This document shows positions 35,621 through 45,277 of a stretch of DNA of 64,000 bases, in pieces. Numbering within the stretch: position 1 is the stretch's first letter; each line of letters opens with the position of its first letter. The DNA comes from JAIVJG01 sp964236735 (GTDB lineage Bacteria > Acidobacteriota > Blastocatellia > Pyrinomonadales > Pyrinomonadaceae), in contig CAXSFM010000006.1 in the NCBI GenBank assembly GCA_964236735.1, forward strand, positions 196,777 through 260,776, given 5' to 3'. A program made the translations under genes and the position numbers. The notes beneath the pieces are model-generated. The model made no database searches. It was given only the letters and a program-made list of their open reading frames with translations, and had not been told where the DNA came from.

Positions 35621-37744
35621 TCATGGCTCTAACGCCGATTGCACGATTACTTGATTGGCGCGCAGGGTCGTCGAGGTCGCGCGTTGCAAATCGGCCAGAG
35701 CTTTATTGTAGTCGGTCTCAGCGCGCAACTCTAAGTTACGCGCGTTCGTCAACTGGCTTTCGCGTTGAAAGAGGAGAAACGTCGTCGAGCGTCCGACTTG
35801 ATAAAGCCGCTTCTCCGCTTCGAGCTGCACTTCCGCATTGGCGCGCGCGTCGCGCGAGGCCAGTACGCGATGGCGCGTCGTCTCCGCCGCCTGCGCCGCG
35901 TTGCGGACTTCAACCTCGACGGCCTTTTCCTGCCCGCGCATCGTCGCCTGCAATTGCTCGCGCTGAATTTGCGCGCCCGCGAGATTCGTCTTCGCCGTCT
36001 TGTTATGAAATGGCAATTCGATGGCGACGCCGACGACGATGTTGCGCGTGCTCAACCCCGCCAAATTTCTCAACATCTGAGCGTAGCCGCCGGACAGATT
36101 GGAGGGCACGCCGGACGTTTGCGGCGTGATTTGCGGCACGACGGCGGCGGAGAGTCCCTGCGCCGCGCGCAATTGATTGATCTGCGCGAGCAGAAACGCG
36201 CTGGCGTTCGTCGCCGCGTCGCCGTTGATGATGGGAACTGTTCCTGTCGTCCCGCCTGATGCGACGGATGAGCCGTTGAGCAATCCGGTCGAGATGACGG
36301 GCGAGCCGGCGAGTCCGGTCGTCGAAACGGTTGATTGAAGGTCTATGCGCGGGCGCGTCTGATTCTCGAAATATTTGACATCAATGTCCGCGATCTCCTG
36401 TTGCAGTTGAACGCGCTGCAATTCGGGGCGGCTCGCGCGCGCCTCTGCCAGCGCGTCTTCGAGACTGACGGGTGTCGCCGCATCAAACGCCGGCTCGTCG
36501 GTCGGCACAAGCGAGGCAGCCCACTCCGGCGCGCGCGTGTCGCGCAAAATCAGTTGCTTCAAATTGTTCTCCGCCAGAGAGACGTATTGCACGGCCTGCA
36601 ATAAATCGGATTCCCGGCTGGAGAGTTCAGTCTGCACCTCCGCGCGCTCGATGGGAGCGTTCGCGCCCGCCGTGATGCGTTGCTCCGTCTGTCGAAACTG
36701 CACGCGGATGAGATTCAAGTTGGCGAGGCGATTCTGCTGGTCGCGCAGAGCGAAGACGAGTTCCCAGTACGCGCGCTGCACTGCGGCGATCACGTCAATC
36801 GTCTGCCGCCGAAAATCCGCGTCCGACTGTTTGAGACGCTTGCGCTGGACGAGTATCTGTCGTCGGTTAAGATCAATCTCACGATTGCGCGCGAGCGGTT
36901 GCGTGAACATGACGCCGAGATTCGCGGAGTAAGCGGGACTGATTTGCGCGAACGTCGAGTTGGTCGTCTCGCGCGTGTTGTTGAAAAAGAATTGGTATTG
37001 CCCGCCGCCCGTGCGAAAAAGTTTGGTCGCCGACGGGCCAAAGTCGAGCAGCGTGCGCGAGACCGTCCCTGATTGGCCTGAGCCGCCCAGCGAACTCGAC
37101 TGCGGCGTGACGAAACTGCTGATCTGCGGCGTGATGAGAAAGACAGGATCATAGACGCCTTCAAACGAGCGCAGAGTCGTCTCCGCATATCGCACATCGC
37201 CGCGCGCGACTTCGATGTCGCTGTTATTTTCCAGCGCGCGCCGAATCGCTTCGTTGAGCGTGAGCGAGAGCGTCTCGTCACCACCGATGCCGAGCCTTCT
37301 CAATGATGGAAGCGGCGGCACGGGTCGCGCCTGAAGCGATTCGAGCAGCGGCCTTCGAGAATTTTGATTTAACGAACTTGAATTTTGATCCGGCGGCGTG
37401 GCTGCGTCCGAGCCTGTCGTGCCGGAACTCGCAGCGTCAGGCGTCGCGCCCGTCGCGGGTCGCGTCAACGAATTTGACGCGGGAGTCGTGCCCGTCGTGG
37501 ACGGCGCGGTTGGCGGCGCGATGCTCGTGCCCGGCGGCGATTGCGGCGCAGGTCTCTCTGTTCCCGGCGGCGCAGTCGGGTCTGTCGAAGACGGGCGCGC
37601 GCTTTCAGGTATGGGCTGACGCCGCTCCGTGCCCGGCGGGCGCGTCGCATCGCGTTGCGCGGGATTCAGTGTCGGCGTCGTTTGCGCCTGCGCCGCGACA
37701 CAGATCAAGAGTGATAGTGCGAAGATGTAAAGCATTCGATTCAT
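35621..37744 (-). CDS. TolC-family outer-membrane efflux protein
   Basis: 707 residues from MNRMLYIFALSLLICVAAQA, a clear signal peptide with cleavage after AQA. Residues ~22-140 are a Pro/Thr/Ser-rich segment not found in standard TolC, so the protein is about 200 residues longer than usual. The body has two OEP repeats (TLNEAIRRALENNSDIEVAR, LEDALAEARASRPELQRVQL) and long helices (GAQIQREQLQATMRGQEKAV, YNKALADLQRATSTTLRANQ) that form the periplasmic tunnel. It should complete a three-part efflux pump with the MacA-like adaptor and the MacB-like permeases of the same operon. No strong ribosome site is visible. Confidence 0.93.
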   Translation of the reverse strand: MNRMLYIFALSLLICVAAQAQTTPTLNPAQRDATRPPGTERRQPIPESARPSSTDPTAPPGTERPAPQSPPGTSIAPPTAPSTTGTTPASNSLTRPATGATPDAASSGTTGSDAATPPDQNSSSLNQNSRRPLLESLQARPVPPLPSLRRLGIGGDETLSLTLNEAIRRALENNSDIEVARGDVRYAETTLRSFEGVYDPVFLITPQISSFVTPQSSSLGGSGQSGTVSRTLLDFGPSATKLFRTGGGQYQFFFNNTRETTNSTFAQISPAYSANLGVMFTQPLARNREIDLNRRQILVQRKRLKQSDADFRRQTIDVIAAVQRAYWELVFALRDQQNRLANLNLIRVQFRQTEQRITAGANAPIERAEVQTELSSRESDLLQAVQYVSLAENNLKQLILRDTRAPEWAASLVPTDEPAFDAATPVSLEDALAEARASRPELQRVQLQQEIADIDVKYFENQTRPRIDLQSTVSTTGLAGSPVISTGLLNGSSVASGGTTGTVPIINGDAATNASAFLLAQINQLRAAQGLSAAVVPQITPQTSGVPSNLSGGYAQMLRNLAGLSTRNIVVGVAIELPFHNKTAKTNLAGAQIQREQLQATMRGQEKAVEVEVRNAAQAAETTRHRVLASRDARANAEVQLEAEKRLYQVGRSTTFLLFQRESQLTNARNLELRAETDYNKALADLQRATSTTLRANQVIVQSALEP

Positions 37745-37797
37745 AGTAAAGCTCAATCTCGAACAGTCCCTTTTGGACGTAAAAATTTTCGGATCAC

Positions 37798-40236
37798 TCA
37801 CTCGTACCTGAGCGCGACCATCGGATCAACCTTCGTCGCACGATGAGCGGGAACGAAACACGCGACGAGCGCGACTGAGGCGAGCAGCATCGAGACACCG
37901 ATGAAGGTCAGCGGGTCAGTCGCGCTCACGCCGTAAAGCAAACTCGACATTGCCCGCGTCAAACCGAAAGCGGCAAGCAAGCCGATCACCATTCCGATGA
38001 GAGACAGCCACATGCCCTGTCCGACGACGAGTTGCAGCACGTCGCGCGGCCTCGCGCCGAGAGCCATCCTGATGCCGATTTCTTTTGTGCGCTGCGAGAC
38101 GGCGTAAGACATCACGCCATAGACGCCGAAGGCCGCAAGCACGAGCGCGAGCACGCCGAAGCTACCGAGCACGAGCGCGGCCATGCGCGCGGGGAAAAGC
38201 GGGACGTTCATGTGCTCGTTCAGAGTCTTGACATCGTAGAGCGGGAGGTTGGCGTCGAGTCCGTTAATCTCGTGTCGAATCGCGTTGATGACCGTTTGCG
38301 GATTCGCGTTCGCGCGCGCGACGAGCGTCGTGGTCGTGTCGTAATTCCGCAGGAGAGGGCGATAGACGGCGGGCTGCGGGTCTTCGCCGAGACTGTTGTA
38401 CTTGCCGTCGGCGGCGATGCCGATAATTTCCCAGTACGGCGCGGTCGGCCCGTCGAAGTTGAAACGCTTGCCGATGGGGTCTTGCCCTGCGAGGAAGCGA
38501 CGCACAAACGTCTCGCTGACGATTGCCACGCGCGATTCTTTTTCCTTGTCGCGCTCTGTGAAATCGCGCCCGCGAAGGTTGATGTTCATCGTCTGAAAGT
38601 AATTCGGGCTGACGCCGAAGGGCACGACCATCGGCAGGTTGCTGCTGCCCGTGAACGGTTGGCCTTCGAGATAGACGGTCGTGTAGCTGAAGTTGAGACC
38701 GAGCGGTAGAGAGTTGACGAGAGCCGCCGACTGCACGCCGTTGAGCGCGCCGACACGCTCCAGCGCGCTCTTTTGAAAGGCGCGTCCCTTCGCTTCATCG
38801 TAGCCTTGCAGCCCGACATCGAACGAAACGGCGACGGCGTTCTGCGGATTGAAACCCGGATTGATTGACTGCGCGCGCTGCAAACTACGGACGATCAGAC
38901 CGGCGCTGATGAGCAGTACGAGCGACAAAGCGACTTGCGCGACGACGAGCGCGTTACGCAGGCGCGAGCGACGAAAACCGCCCAGAGCCGATTCGTTCTT
39001 CAGAGACGAAACGAGATTCGGGTCGGACGATTGCAGCGCGGGCAACAATCCGAAGAGGACGCCCGTCACGAGCGAGATTAAAAACGTGAACGCCATCACG
39101 CGCCAGTCAAGACGCAGATCGAACATGAGCGCGATGTCGGTCGGCAGTTTGATGCCCGCCACGAGATCGGTAATCCACAGCGCAAGCAAAAGCCCGAGCG
39201 CGCCGCCCGTCACAGAGAGCAGCACACTCTCCGTCAATAACTGCCTGACGAGTCGCGCGCGGCTCGCGCCCAGTGCGAGGCGAATCGCAATCTCTTTGCG
39301 GCGTTCCGTGGCGCGCGTCAGCAAAAGATTCGCGAGGTTGACGCAGGCGATCAGCAAGAGCAATCCGACCACGCCCATCAACACTCCCGAAAAGGCGATA
39401 ATCATGTTGCGTATCGAGGGAATGAAAAGTCCCGGCGATAAAAGTTTGACGCCGCGCCCCGCGTTTTCGCTCGGATATTCGCCGGTGAGTTGAAGTGTGA
39501 GTCCCTGCAAGGCGGCTTCGGCCTGCGGGCGCGTGATGCCCTCTTTCAAACGGCCAATCACGAAGAGATTGTCGCTGCTGCGCTCATTCAGATAGCCGTT
39601 GTGCGGCTCGATCTGTTCGGCCATCATAAACGGCGCGTACAACTCCGGCGCGTAGGCGACCTCCGTCCCGTTAAAATCTTTGGGCGCGACGCCGATGACC
39701 GTAAAGGGATGACTGTTAATCAGCACCGTCTTGCCGATGATTGAAGAGTCGCCGCCAAAGCGTTTCTGCCAGCAACCGTAGCTCATCACGGCGACCGGGT
39801 TCGCGTTCGGCGTGCGATCTTCTTCCGGCGCAAAGGTTCGTCCGAGCGCGGGCTTGACGCCAAGCTCGTCGAAATAATTTCCCGACACCACGTAGCCCCA
39901 GATGCGCTCATTGTTGCCGTTGTGGCTGAGGCTCATCGGCGCGAACCTGTAGGCCAGCACGTCCGTGAAGACATCATTGCGGTCACGATAATCCTTGTAG
40001 TTGAGATAAGAGACGAGCGTGTCGTCCGCGCCTTCGTGCAGCGTCCCGTAAACCGCCACGAGTTGCTCTGGATGCGTGGCGGGCAGAGGCCGGAGCAAGA
40101 CCGTGTTGACGAGACTGAAAATCGCCGTGTTCGCCCCGATGCCGAGCGCGAGCGAAAGCAGAGCGACGAAAGTAAAGCCCGGACTCTTCAACGAGCGCCT
40201 GAAACTAAAGCGCAAGTCCTGTAGCAAAGTCTCCAT
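37798..40236 (-). CDS. ADOP-family ABC permease 1 (MacB/FtsX-like)
   Basis: 812 residues. It has the acidobacterial ADOP layout: a short cytoplasmic lead (METLLQDLRFSFRRSLKSPG), TM1, a MacB periplasmic domain (about 45-265), a four-helix FtsX domain (TERRKEIAIRLALGASRARL), then a second periplasmic domain and FtsX domain ending DPMVALRYE. Like MacB it should couple an ATPase to export from the periplasm, but the ATPase is a separate protein. GAGGAG lies 8 nt before the ATG. The next gene in the operon is the TolC-like protein. Confidence 0.94.
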   Translation of the reverse strand: METLLQDLRFSFRRSLKSPGFTFVALLSLALGIGANTAIFSLVNTVLLRPLPATHPEQLVAVYGTLHEGADDTLVSYLNYKDYRDRNDVFTDVLAYRFAPMSLSHNGNNERIWGYVVSGNYFDELGVKPALGRTFAPEEDRTPNANPVAVMSYGCWQKRFGGDSSIIGKTVLINSHPFTVIGVAPKDFNGTEVAYAPELYAPFMMAEQIEPHNGYLNERSSDNLFVIGRLKEGITRPQAEAALQGLTLQLTGEYPSENAGRGVKLLSPGLFIPSIRNMIIAFSGVLMGVVGLLLLIACVNLANLLLTRATERRKEIAIRLALGASRARLVRQLLTESVLLSVTGGALGLLLALWITDLVAGIKLPTDIALMFDLRLDWRVMAFTFLISLVTGVLFGLLPALQSSDPNLVSSLKNESALGGFRRSRLRNALVVAQVALSLVLLISAGLIVRSLQRAQSINPGFNPQNAVAVSFDVGLQGYDEAKGRAFQKSALERVGALNGVQSAALVNSLPLGLNFSYTTVYLEGQPFTGSSNLPMVVPFGVSPNYFQTMNINLRGRDFTERDKEKESRVAIVSETFVRRFLAGQDPIGKRFNFDGPTAPYWEIIGIAADGKYNSLGEDPQPAVYRPLLRNYDTTTTLVARANANPQTVINAIRHEINGLDANLPLYDVKTLNEHMNVPLFPARMAALVLGSFGVLALVLAAFGVYGVMSYAVSQRTKEIGIRMALGARPRDVLQLVVGQGMWLSLIGMVIGLLAAFGLTRAMSSLLYGVSATDPLTFIGVSMLLASVALVACFVPAHRATKVDPMVALRYE

Positions 40237-40264
40237 CTCAAAATCTCCTCATCCACAAAATCTG

Positions 40265-42733
40265 CTATTCGTATCTGAGCGCGACCATCGGATCAACTTT
40301 CGTCGCGCGATGCGCGGGAACGAAACACGCGACGAGCGCGACTGAGGCGAGCAGCGCGGAGACACCGATGAAAGTTAGAGGGTCAGTCGCGCTCACGCCG
40401 TAGAGCAGGCTTCCGATGACGCGCGTGACGGCGAAAGCGCCCGCCAGTCCCAGCGCGATGCCGATGAGCGCGAGCGTCATGCCCTGTCCGACGACGAGCC
40501 GGAGCACGTCTCTCGACTGCGCGCCGAGCGCCATCCGCAGGCCGATTTCATGCGTTCGTTGTGAGACCGTGTAAGAGACCACGCCGTAGATGCCGACGGA
40601 CGCGAGGATGAGCGCGATGGCGGCGAAGACTCCGAGCAGCGCGACGTTGAAGCGTTGCGGCGCGACCGCGCGACCGACCAATTCATCCATCGTCCGCGTC
40701 TCCCAGATGAGCAGGTTCGGGTCTGCGCCTTTGAGCGCGGCCTGCACGGAAGGCGCGAGCGCGCCGGCGTCCGTTGCACGCGAGCGCACGACGACTTCCA
40801 TCGCCGGCTCCGGCGCTTGGCCGTAAGGAACGTAAAGCTCCGGCACTTCTTCGCCGTTGAATGCTTCAAAGCGGACGTTGCCGACGATGCCGACCACCTC
40901 GCACGGCGGCAGAGGCTTGTCGTCCGGCCCGTCGAGGACGAGTTTCTGGCCGAGCGCGTCTCCGTCGGGAAAATATTTTTTGACGAGCGCCTCGTTGATG
41001 ATGACGACGGGCGGCGCATTCTTCGTGTCGGTCTCCGAGAAGACGCGACCGCGCCGGACGGGAATGCTCAAGACGCGGAAATAGTCTGGACTGATGGTGT
41101 AGTTTCGCGCATCGTTGCGCGTGTTGGTCGGAGAGGGCGCGCGTCCCGCGACGTTGAAGCTGTTGTAAGTTTCGCGATTGCCGAGCGGCAAAATCTGCGT
41201 CACGCCGGCGGCATCCACACCGGGCAGTTCGCGGATGCGATCAAGCGCGGCGCTGTAAAAGGCGGCGCGGCTCTCGTCGTCCGCATATTTTTTCGTATTG
41301 ATCGCGACGGTCAGCGCCAGCACGCGCTCCGGCGAATAGCCGGGATCGGCGTTGAGGAGCCGCACGAAACTTTTAATGAGCAGCCCTGCGCCGACCAGCA
41401 GCACGAGCGAGAGAGCGACTTCCGAGACGACGAGCGCGGCACGCACGCGATTACGCCGCGCCCCTTCACTCGCGCCCCGCCCGCCTTCCTTCAATGATTC
41501 GGTCAGTTCGAGCTTCGAGGCCTGCAGCGCGGGCACGAGTCCGAAAATGAGGCCGGTGATGAGCGAGATGGTGAAAGTGAAAATAAGGACGGAAGCATCG
41601 AGCGAAGTTTCCGCGAGGCGCGGGACGCTGGCCGGGCTGAACTTCACGAGCAGGTCTGTGCCCCACGTTGCGAGCAGCAACCCAAGCGCGCCGCCCAAGA
41701 GAGAGAGCAGCACACTCTCCGTCATCAGTTGCCGGATGATGCGCCCGCGCGTCGCGCCAAGCGCCGTGCGAATCGCCATCTCTTTGCCGCGCGAGGCGGC
41801 GCGTGCGAGCAGCAGGTTCGCCACGTTCGCGCACGCGATGAGCAGCACGAACCCGACCGCGCCGAGCAGCACGAGCAACGCCGTGCGAACGTTTTTGACG
41901 AGGTCTTGCTGCGTGGAGACGACGCGCACGCGCCTGCCTGCGTCTGCCTCCGGGTACTGCGAAGCGAGTCGCGCCGCGATGGTTTCCATCTCGACCGCCG
42001 CTTGTTCCACAGTGACGCCCGGTTTCAATTTCGCGATGGTGGGAATGAAGATCGAGGCGCGCGTGTTCAACGAAACCGCGTCAAGCCGCGCGGTCTCCGT
42101 CACGAAGGGGACGTAGTAGTCAGTCGCCTCGGTCGAGTCGGGCGGAAAGTTGAAGCCGCGCGGCAACACTCCGAGCACGGTCACGCTGCGACCCGCGAGA
42201 CCCAACTTGACCTCGTGCCCCACGATGGAAGAGTCCGCGCCGAAGCGTCTGCGCCACAGGCCATCGCTCAGGACGATGACGGGCGGCGCGCCCGCCGCGT
42301 CCTCCTCCCTCGTGAACACGCGCCCCTGCGCCGCTTTGACGCCGAGCAGAGGAAATAAATCGGCCATCACCTTCGCGCCGCGCACGCGCTCCGGCTCGTC
42401 GCCGCCCGCGCCGCCGCTCGACATCACCGTCCCGACGCCCTCATAGCCCGCGATGTATTCGAGTGTCTGCGTCTGGTTGCGATAGTCGAGCAGGTCTGGA
42501 TACGAAAGCGGGCCGCGCGGCTCGACGGTGGGGCTGGTTCCCGTGTTGAGCGTGACGAGACGCTCCGCGCCCTCGTAAGGAAGTGCGCGCAGCAAGACCG
42601 AATTGACGACGCTGAAGATCGCCGTATTCGCGCCGATGCCGAGCGCGAGCGCCAGCACCGCGACGATGGTGAAGCCCGGCATCTTGAAGAGCATCCGCGC
42701 GCCGTAACGCACATCCTGCAAGAAATTTCTCAT
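40265..42733 (-). CDS. ADOP-family ABC permease 2 (MacB/FtsX-like)
   Basis: 822 residues with the full duplicated MacB_PCD-FtsX layout: start MRNFLQDVRYGARMLFKMPG, IGANTAIFSVVNSVLLRALP, first FtsX domain near ASRGKEMAIRTALGATRGRI, second ending in VPAHRATKVDPMVALRYE. GGAGG lies 7 nt before the ATG. It is 28 bases upstream of permease 1. The periplasmic domains differ clearly from those of the neighbouring permeases, which suggests different substrates or partners rather than recent copying. Confidence 0.94.
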   Translation of the reverse strand: MRNFLQDVRYGARMLFKMPGFTIVAVLALALGIGANTAIFSVVNSVLLRALPYEGAERLVTLNTGTSPTVEPRGPLSYPDLLDYRNQTQTLEYIAGYEGVGTVMSSGGAGGDEPERVRGAKVMADLFPLLGVKAAQGRVFTREEDAAGAPPVIVLSDGLWRRRFGADSSIVGHEVKLGLAGRSVTVLGVLPRGFNFPPDSTEATDYYVPFVTETARLDAVSLNTRASIFIPTIAKLKPGVTVEQAAVEMETIAARLASQYPEADAGRRVRVVSTQQDLVKNVRTALLVLLGAVGFVLLIACANVANLLLARAASRGKEMAIRTALGATRGRIIRQLMTESVLLSLLGGALGLLLATWGTDLLVKFSPASVPRLAETSLDASVLIFTFTISLITGLIFGLVPALQASKLELTESLKEGGRGASEGARRNRVRAALVVSEVALSLVLLVGAGLLIKSFVRLLNADPGYSPERVLALTVAINTKKYADDESRAAFYSAALDRIRELPGVDAAGVTQILPLGNRETYNSFNVAGRAPSPTNTRNDARNYTISPDYFRVLSIPVRRGRVFSETDTKNAPPVVIINEALVKKYFPDGDALGQKLVLDGPDDKPLPPCEVVGIVGNVRFEAFNGEEVPELYVPYGQAPEPAMEVVVRSRATDAGALAPSVQAALKGADPNLLIWETRTMDELVGRAVAPQRFNVALLGVFAAIALILASVGIYGVVSYTVSQRTHEIGLRMALGAQSRDVLRLVVGQGMTLALIGIALGLAGAFAVTRVIGSLLYGVSATDPLTFIGVSALLASVALVACFVPAHRATKVDPMVALRYE

Positions 42734-42750
42734 CCCAAAACCTCCGAATC

Positions 42751-42843
42751 AAATGCGAAATGATGAGCGATGAATGATGAATGAAAACTCAGAAAACAGA
42801 TTTCGCGCCTGTATTCATCATTCACATTTCGCATTCATCATTT
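42751..42843. repeat. inverted repeat built from ATTCATCAT-type units
   Basis: TGAATGATGAAT (42771-42782) pairs with ATTCATCATTCA (42813-42824), and GCGAAATG (42755-42762) pairs with CATTTCGC (42825-42832). The element fills the gap between permeases 2 and 3. It could fold in mRNA, but no U-run marks it as a terminator. Confidence 0.6.
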
Positions 42844-42848
42844 GGTTT

Positions 42849-45269
42849 CTATTCGTAACGAAGCGCGACCATCGGATCAACCTTCGTCGCTCTTCGCGCC
42901 GGAATCAAACACGCGACGAGCGCGACTGAGGCCAGGAGCGCGGAGACTCCGATGAATGTCAGAGGGTCGGTCGCGCTCACGCCGAACAGCAAACTCGACA
43001 TCACGCGCGTCAAGGCAAAGGCTGCGACGAGACCGACGGAGACGCCGATCAGGATCAACGCCATGCCCTGCCCGACGACCATCCTCTGCACGTCGCTCGC
43101 ACGCGCGCCGAGCGCGAGGCGAATGCCGATTTCTTTCGTGCGTTGCGTCACCGTGTAAGACATCACGCCGTAGATGCCAACGGCGGCCAGCAGCAGCGCG
43201 ACCAACGCGAAGACGCCGAGCAGCAGCGTGTTGAAGCGTCGCCGCGCGACGGACGAGGCGAGCCATTGATCCATCGTTTGCACGTCGGAGAGCGGTTGGT
43301 CTTTGTCCACCTCCTCGACCGCTTTGCGAAGCGCCGCGCTCAAACTCGCCGGGTCGTTCGACTCGCTCCGCGCGACGAGCGTCATGGCAGCGTCCGGGAC
43401 TTGCAGGTAGTTGACGTAACACTCTACCCCCGCCTCTTTGTCGAGACTGACGTGCTTGACATCGCCGACGACGCCGACGATTTCGCCCGTCATATTTTTG
43501 GCGATGCTCAAGCCGATGCGTTTGCCGACGGCATCTTCGCCGGGAAAATATTTGCGCGCGAGCGTTTCATTGACGACGAGAACTTTCGGCGCATCTTTCG
43601 CATCGTGTTCGTTGAAGACGCGCCCCTTGACGACGGGAATGCTCATCGCGTCGAAATAGCCGGGCGTGACGACGCGCGCGTTAGTGGTCAGCCGGTCGGC
43701 AACGGCAAGCGGCGGGCGTCCCTCGATGGTGAGGATGTTCTGCGCCAGATTGCCGCTCAGTGGAAGCGGGTCAACCGCGCCGACGGAACGCACGCCGGGC
43801 AGCGCGGCGGCATGTTGCAGGACGTTCTGGAAGAACGCCGTCTGCGACTCTTCCTGACCGTACCGGGCGGCTGGCAGCGAGACGTTCGCCGTCAGCACGC
43901 CATGCGGGTTGAAACCCGGCTTCACGTCGCGCAGTTCCAGAAAGCTCCTCATCAGCAGCCCCGCGCCGACGAGCAGCACGAGCGAGAGTGTGACCTCCGA
44001 GATGACCAGCAGGCCGCGCACGCGGTTGCGCCCCGCGCCCTCTGTCGAGCCGCGCCCGCCTTCTTTCAATCCCTCGTTGAGGTCCGGCTTCGAGACTTGC
44101 AGCGCGGGCGCGAGGCCGAACAGGAGTCCCGTCAACACAGAAGCGACGAGCGTGAAGAACAGCACGCGCGCGTCGAGATTGATTTCGCCGACGCGCGGAA
44201 TGCCTTCCGGGATCGCGGCCACGAGCAAGTCAATGCCCCACACCGCCAGCAGCAAACCGAGCGCGCCGCCGGAGAGCGACAGCAACAGGCTTTCGGTCAT
44301 CAACTGTCTCACGATGCGCCAGCGTGTCGCGCCCATCGCCGCCCTGATGGTGATTTCTTTCTGCCGCGAGGCGGCACGCGCCAGCAACAAATTCGCGACG
44401 TTCGTACACGCGATGAGCAACACGAAGCAGACTGCGCCGAGCAAGACGAGCAACGCGGGACGAATGTCACCGACGACATCCTCTTGCAGCGCGACGATGT
44501 TGATGCCGCGCCCCCGGCTGAGATCCGGGTTGGCCTCTTCGATGCGTTGAGCGATGGTCGTCATTTCGGCCTGCGCGCCCTCAAGGCTCGCGCCCTGCCG
44601 CAGGCGTGCGACGACGCTCAGATAGTTCGCGCCGCGAAAAGCGTTGGTCTCATCCTTCGGATTGAGCGGCGACCAGAAGTCTATCCGCGGCTGGTCGAAG
44701 GGATACGCGAAGCCTGCGGGCATGACGCCGATGACGGTCGTCGGCTCGCCGTCGAGCGTGATCTGTCGCCCGACGATTTGCTCGTCCGCGCCGAAGCGTC
44801 GCTGCCACAATCCGTGGCTGATGACCGCGACGTGCGAGTCGGGCGTCTCTTCGGCGCGCGTGTAGACGCGACCGAGTGCGGGCTGTGCTTTGAGCACGGC
44901 GAAGAAATCGCCGCTCGTCATCGTGCCGTCAATCTGCTGCGGCGCGTCAATGCCCGTCAACGTCGCGCTCGAAGAGGTGTAGGCCGCGATGTTCTCGAAA
45001 ACCTGATTCTGCTCGCGCCAGTCCGCGAATGTGAGAAACGAAGTCGGGTACTTCGTCACGCCCCGCTTCGGCACGGTGACGTAAACGCGCGCGAGACGGT
45101 CGGGCGCGTCGAACGACAGAGGCCGCAATAGCACCGCATTGACGACGGAAAAAATCGCCGTGTTCGCCCCGATGCCGAGCGCCAGCGCGAGCATCGCGAC
45201 CAGCGTGAAGAACGGGTGCTTGAGCAGCATTCTCATGCCGTAGCGCAAATCCTGCCAGAGTGTATTCAT
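42849..45269 (-). CDS. ADOP-family ABC permease 3 (MacB/FtsX-like)
   Basis: 806 residues, start MNTLWQDLRYGMRMLLKHPF with AGGAG 5 nt upstream. Two MacB_PCD-FtsX halves; the FtsX regions have RQKEITIRAAMGATRWRIVR and RTKEIGIRLALGARASDVQR, and the C-terminus is PARRATKVDPMVALRYE. It begins eight bases after the stop of permease 4, so the two are probably translated together. Confidence 0.94.
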   Translation of the reverse strand: MNTLWQDLRYGMRMLLKHPFFTLVAMLALALGIGANTAIFSVVNAVLLRPLSFDAPDRLARVYVTVPKRGVTKYPTSFLTFADWREQNQVFENIAAYTSSSATLTGIDAPQQIDGTMTSGDFFAVLKAQPALGRVYTRAEETPDSHVAVISHGLWQRRFGADEQIVGRQITLDGEPTTVIGVMPAGFAYPFDQPRIDFWSPLNPKDETNAFRGANYLSVVARLRQGASLEGAQAEMTTIAQRIEEANPDLSRGRGINIVALQEDVVGDIRPALLVLLGAVCFVLLIACTNVANLLLARAASRQKEITIRAAMGATRWRIVRQLMTESLLLSLSGGALGLLLAVWGIDLLVAAIPEGIPRVGEINLDARVLFFTLVASVLTGLLFGLAPALQVSKPDLNEGLKEGGRGSTEGAGRNRVRGLLVISEVTLSLVLLVGAGLLMRSFLELRDVKPGFNPHGVLTANVSLPAARYGQEESQTAFFQNVLQHAAALPGVRSVGAVDPLPLSGNLAQNILTIEGRPPLAVADRLTTNARVVTPGYFDAMSIPVVKGRVFNEHDAKDAPKVLVVNETLARKYFPGEDAVGKRIGLSIAKNMTGEIVGVVGDVKHVSLDKEAGVECYVNYLQVPDAAMTLVARSESNDPASLSAALRKAVEEVDKDQPLSDVQTMDQWLASSVARRRFNTLLLGVFALVALLLAAVGIYGVMSYTVTQRTKEIGIRLALGARASDVQRMVVGQGMALILIGVSVGLVAAFALTRVMSSLLFGVSATDPLTFIGVSALLASVALVACLIPARRATKVDPMVALRYE

Positions 45270-45277
45270 TACTTCTC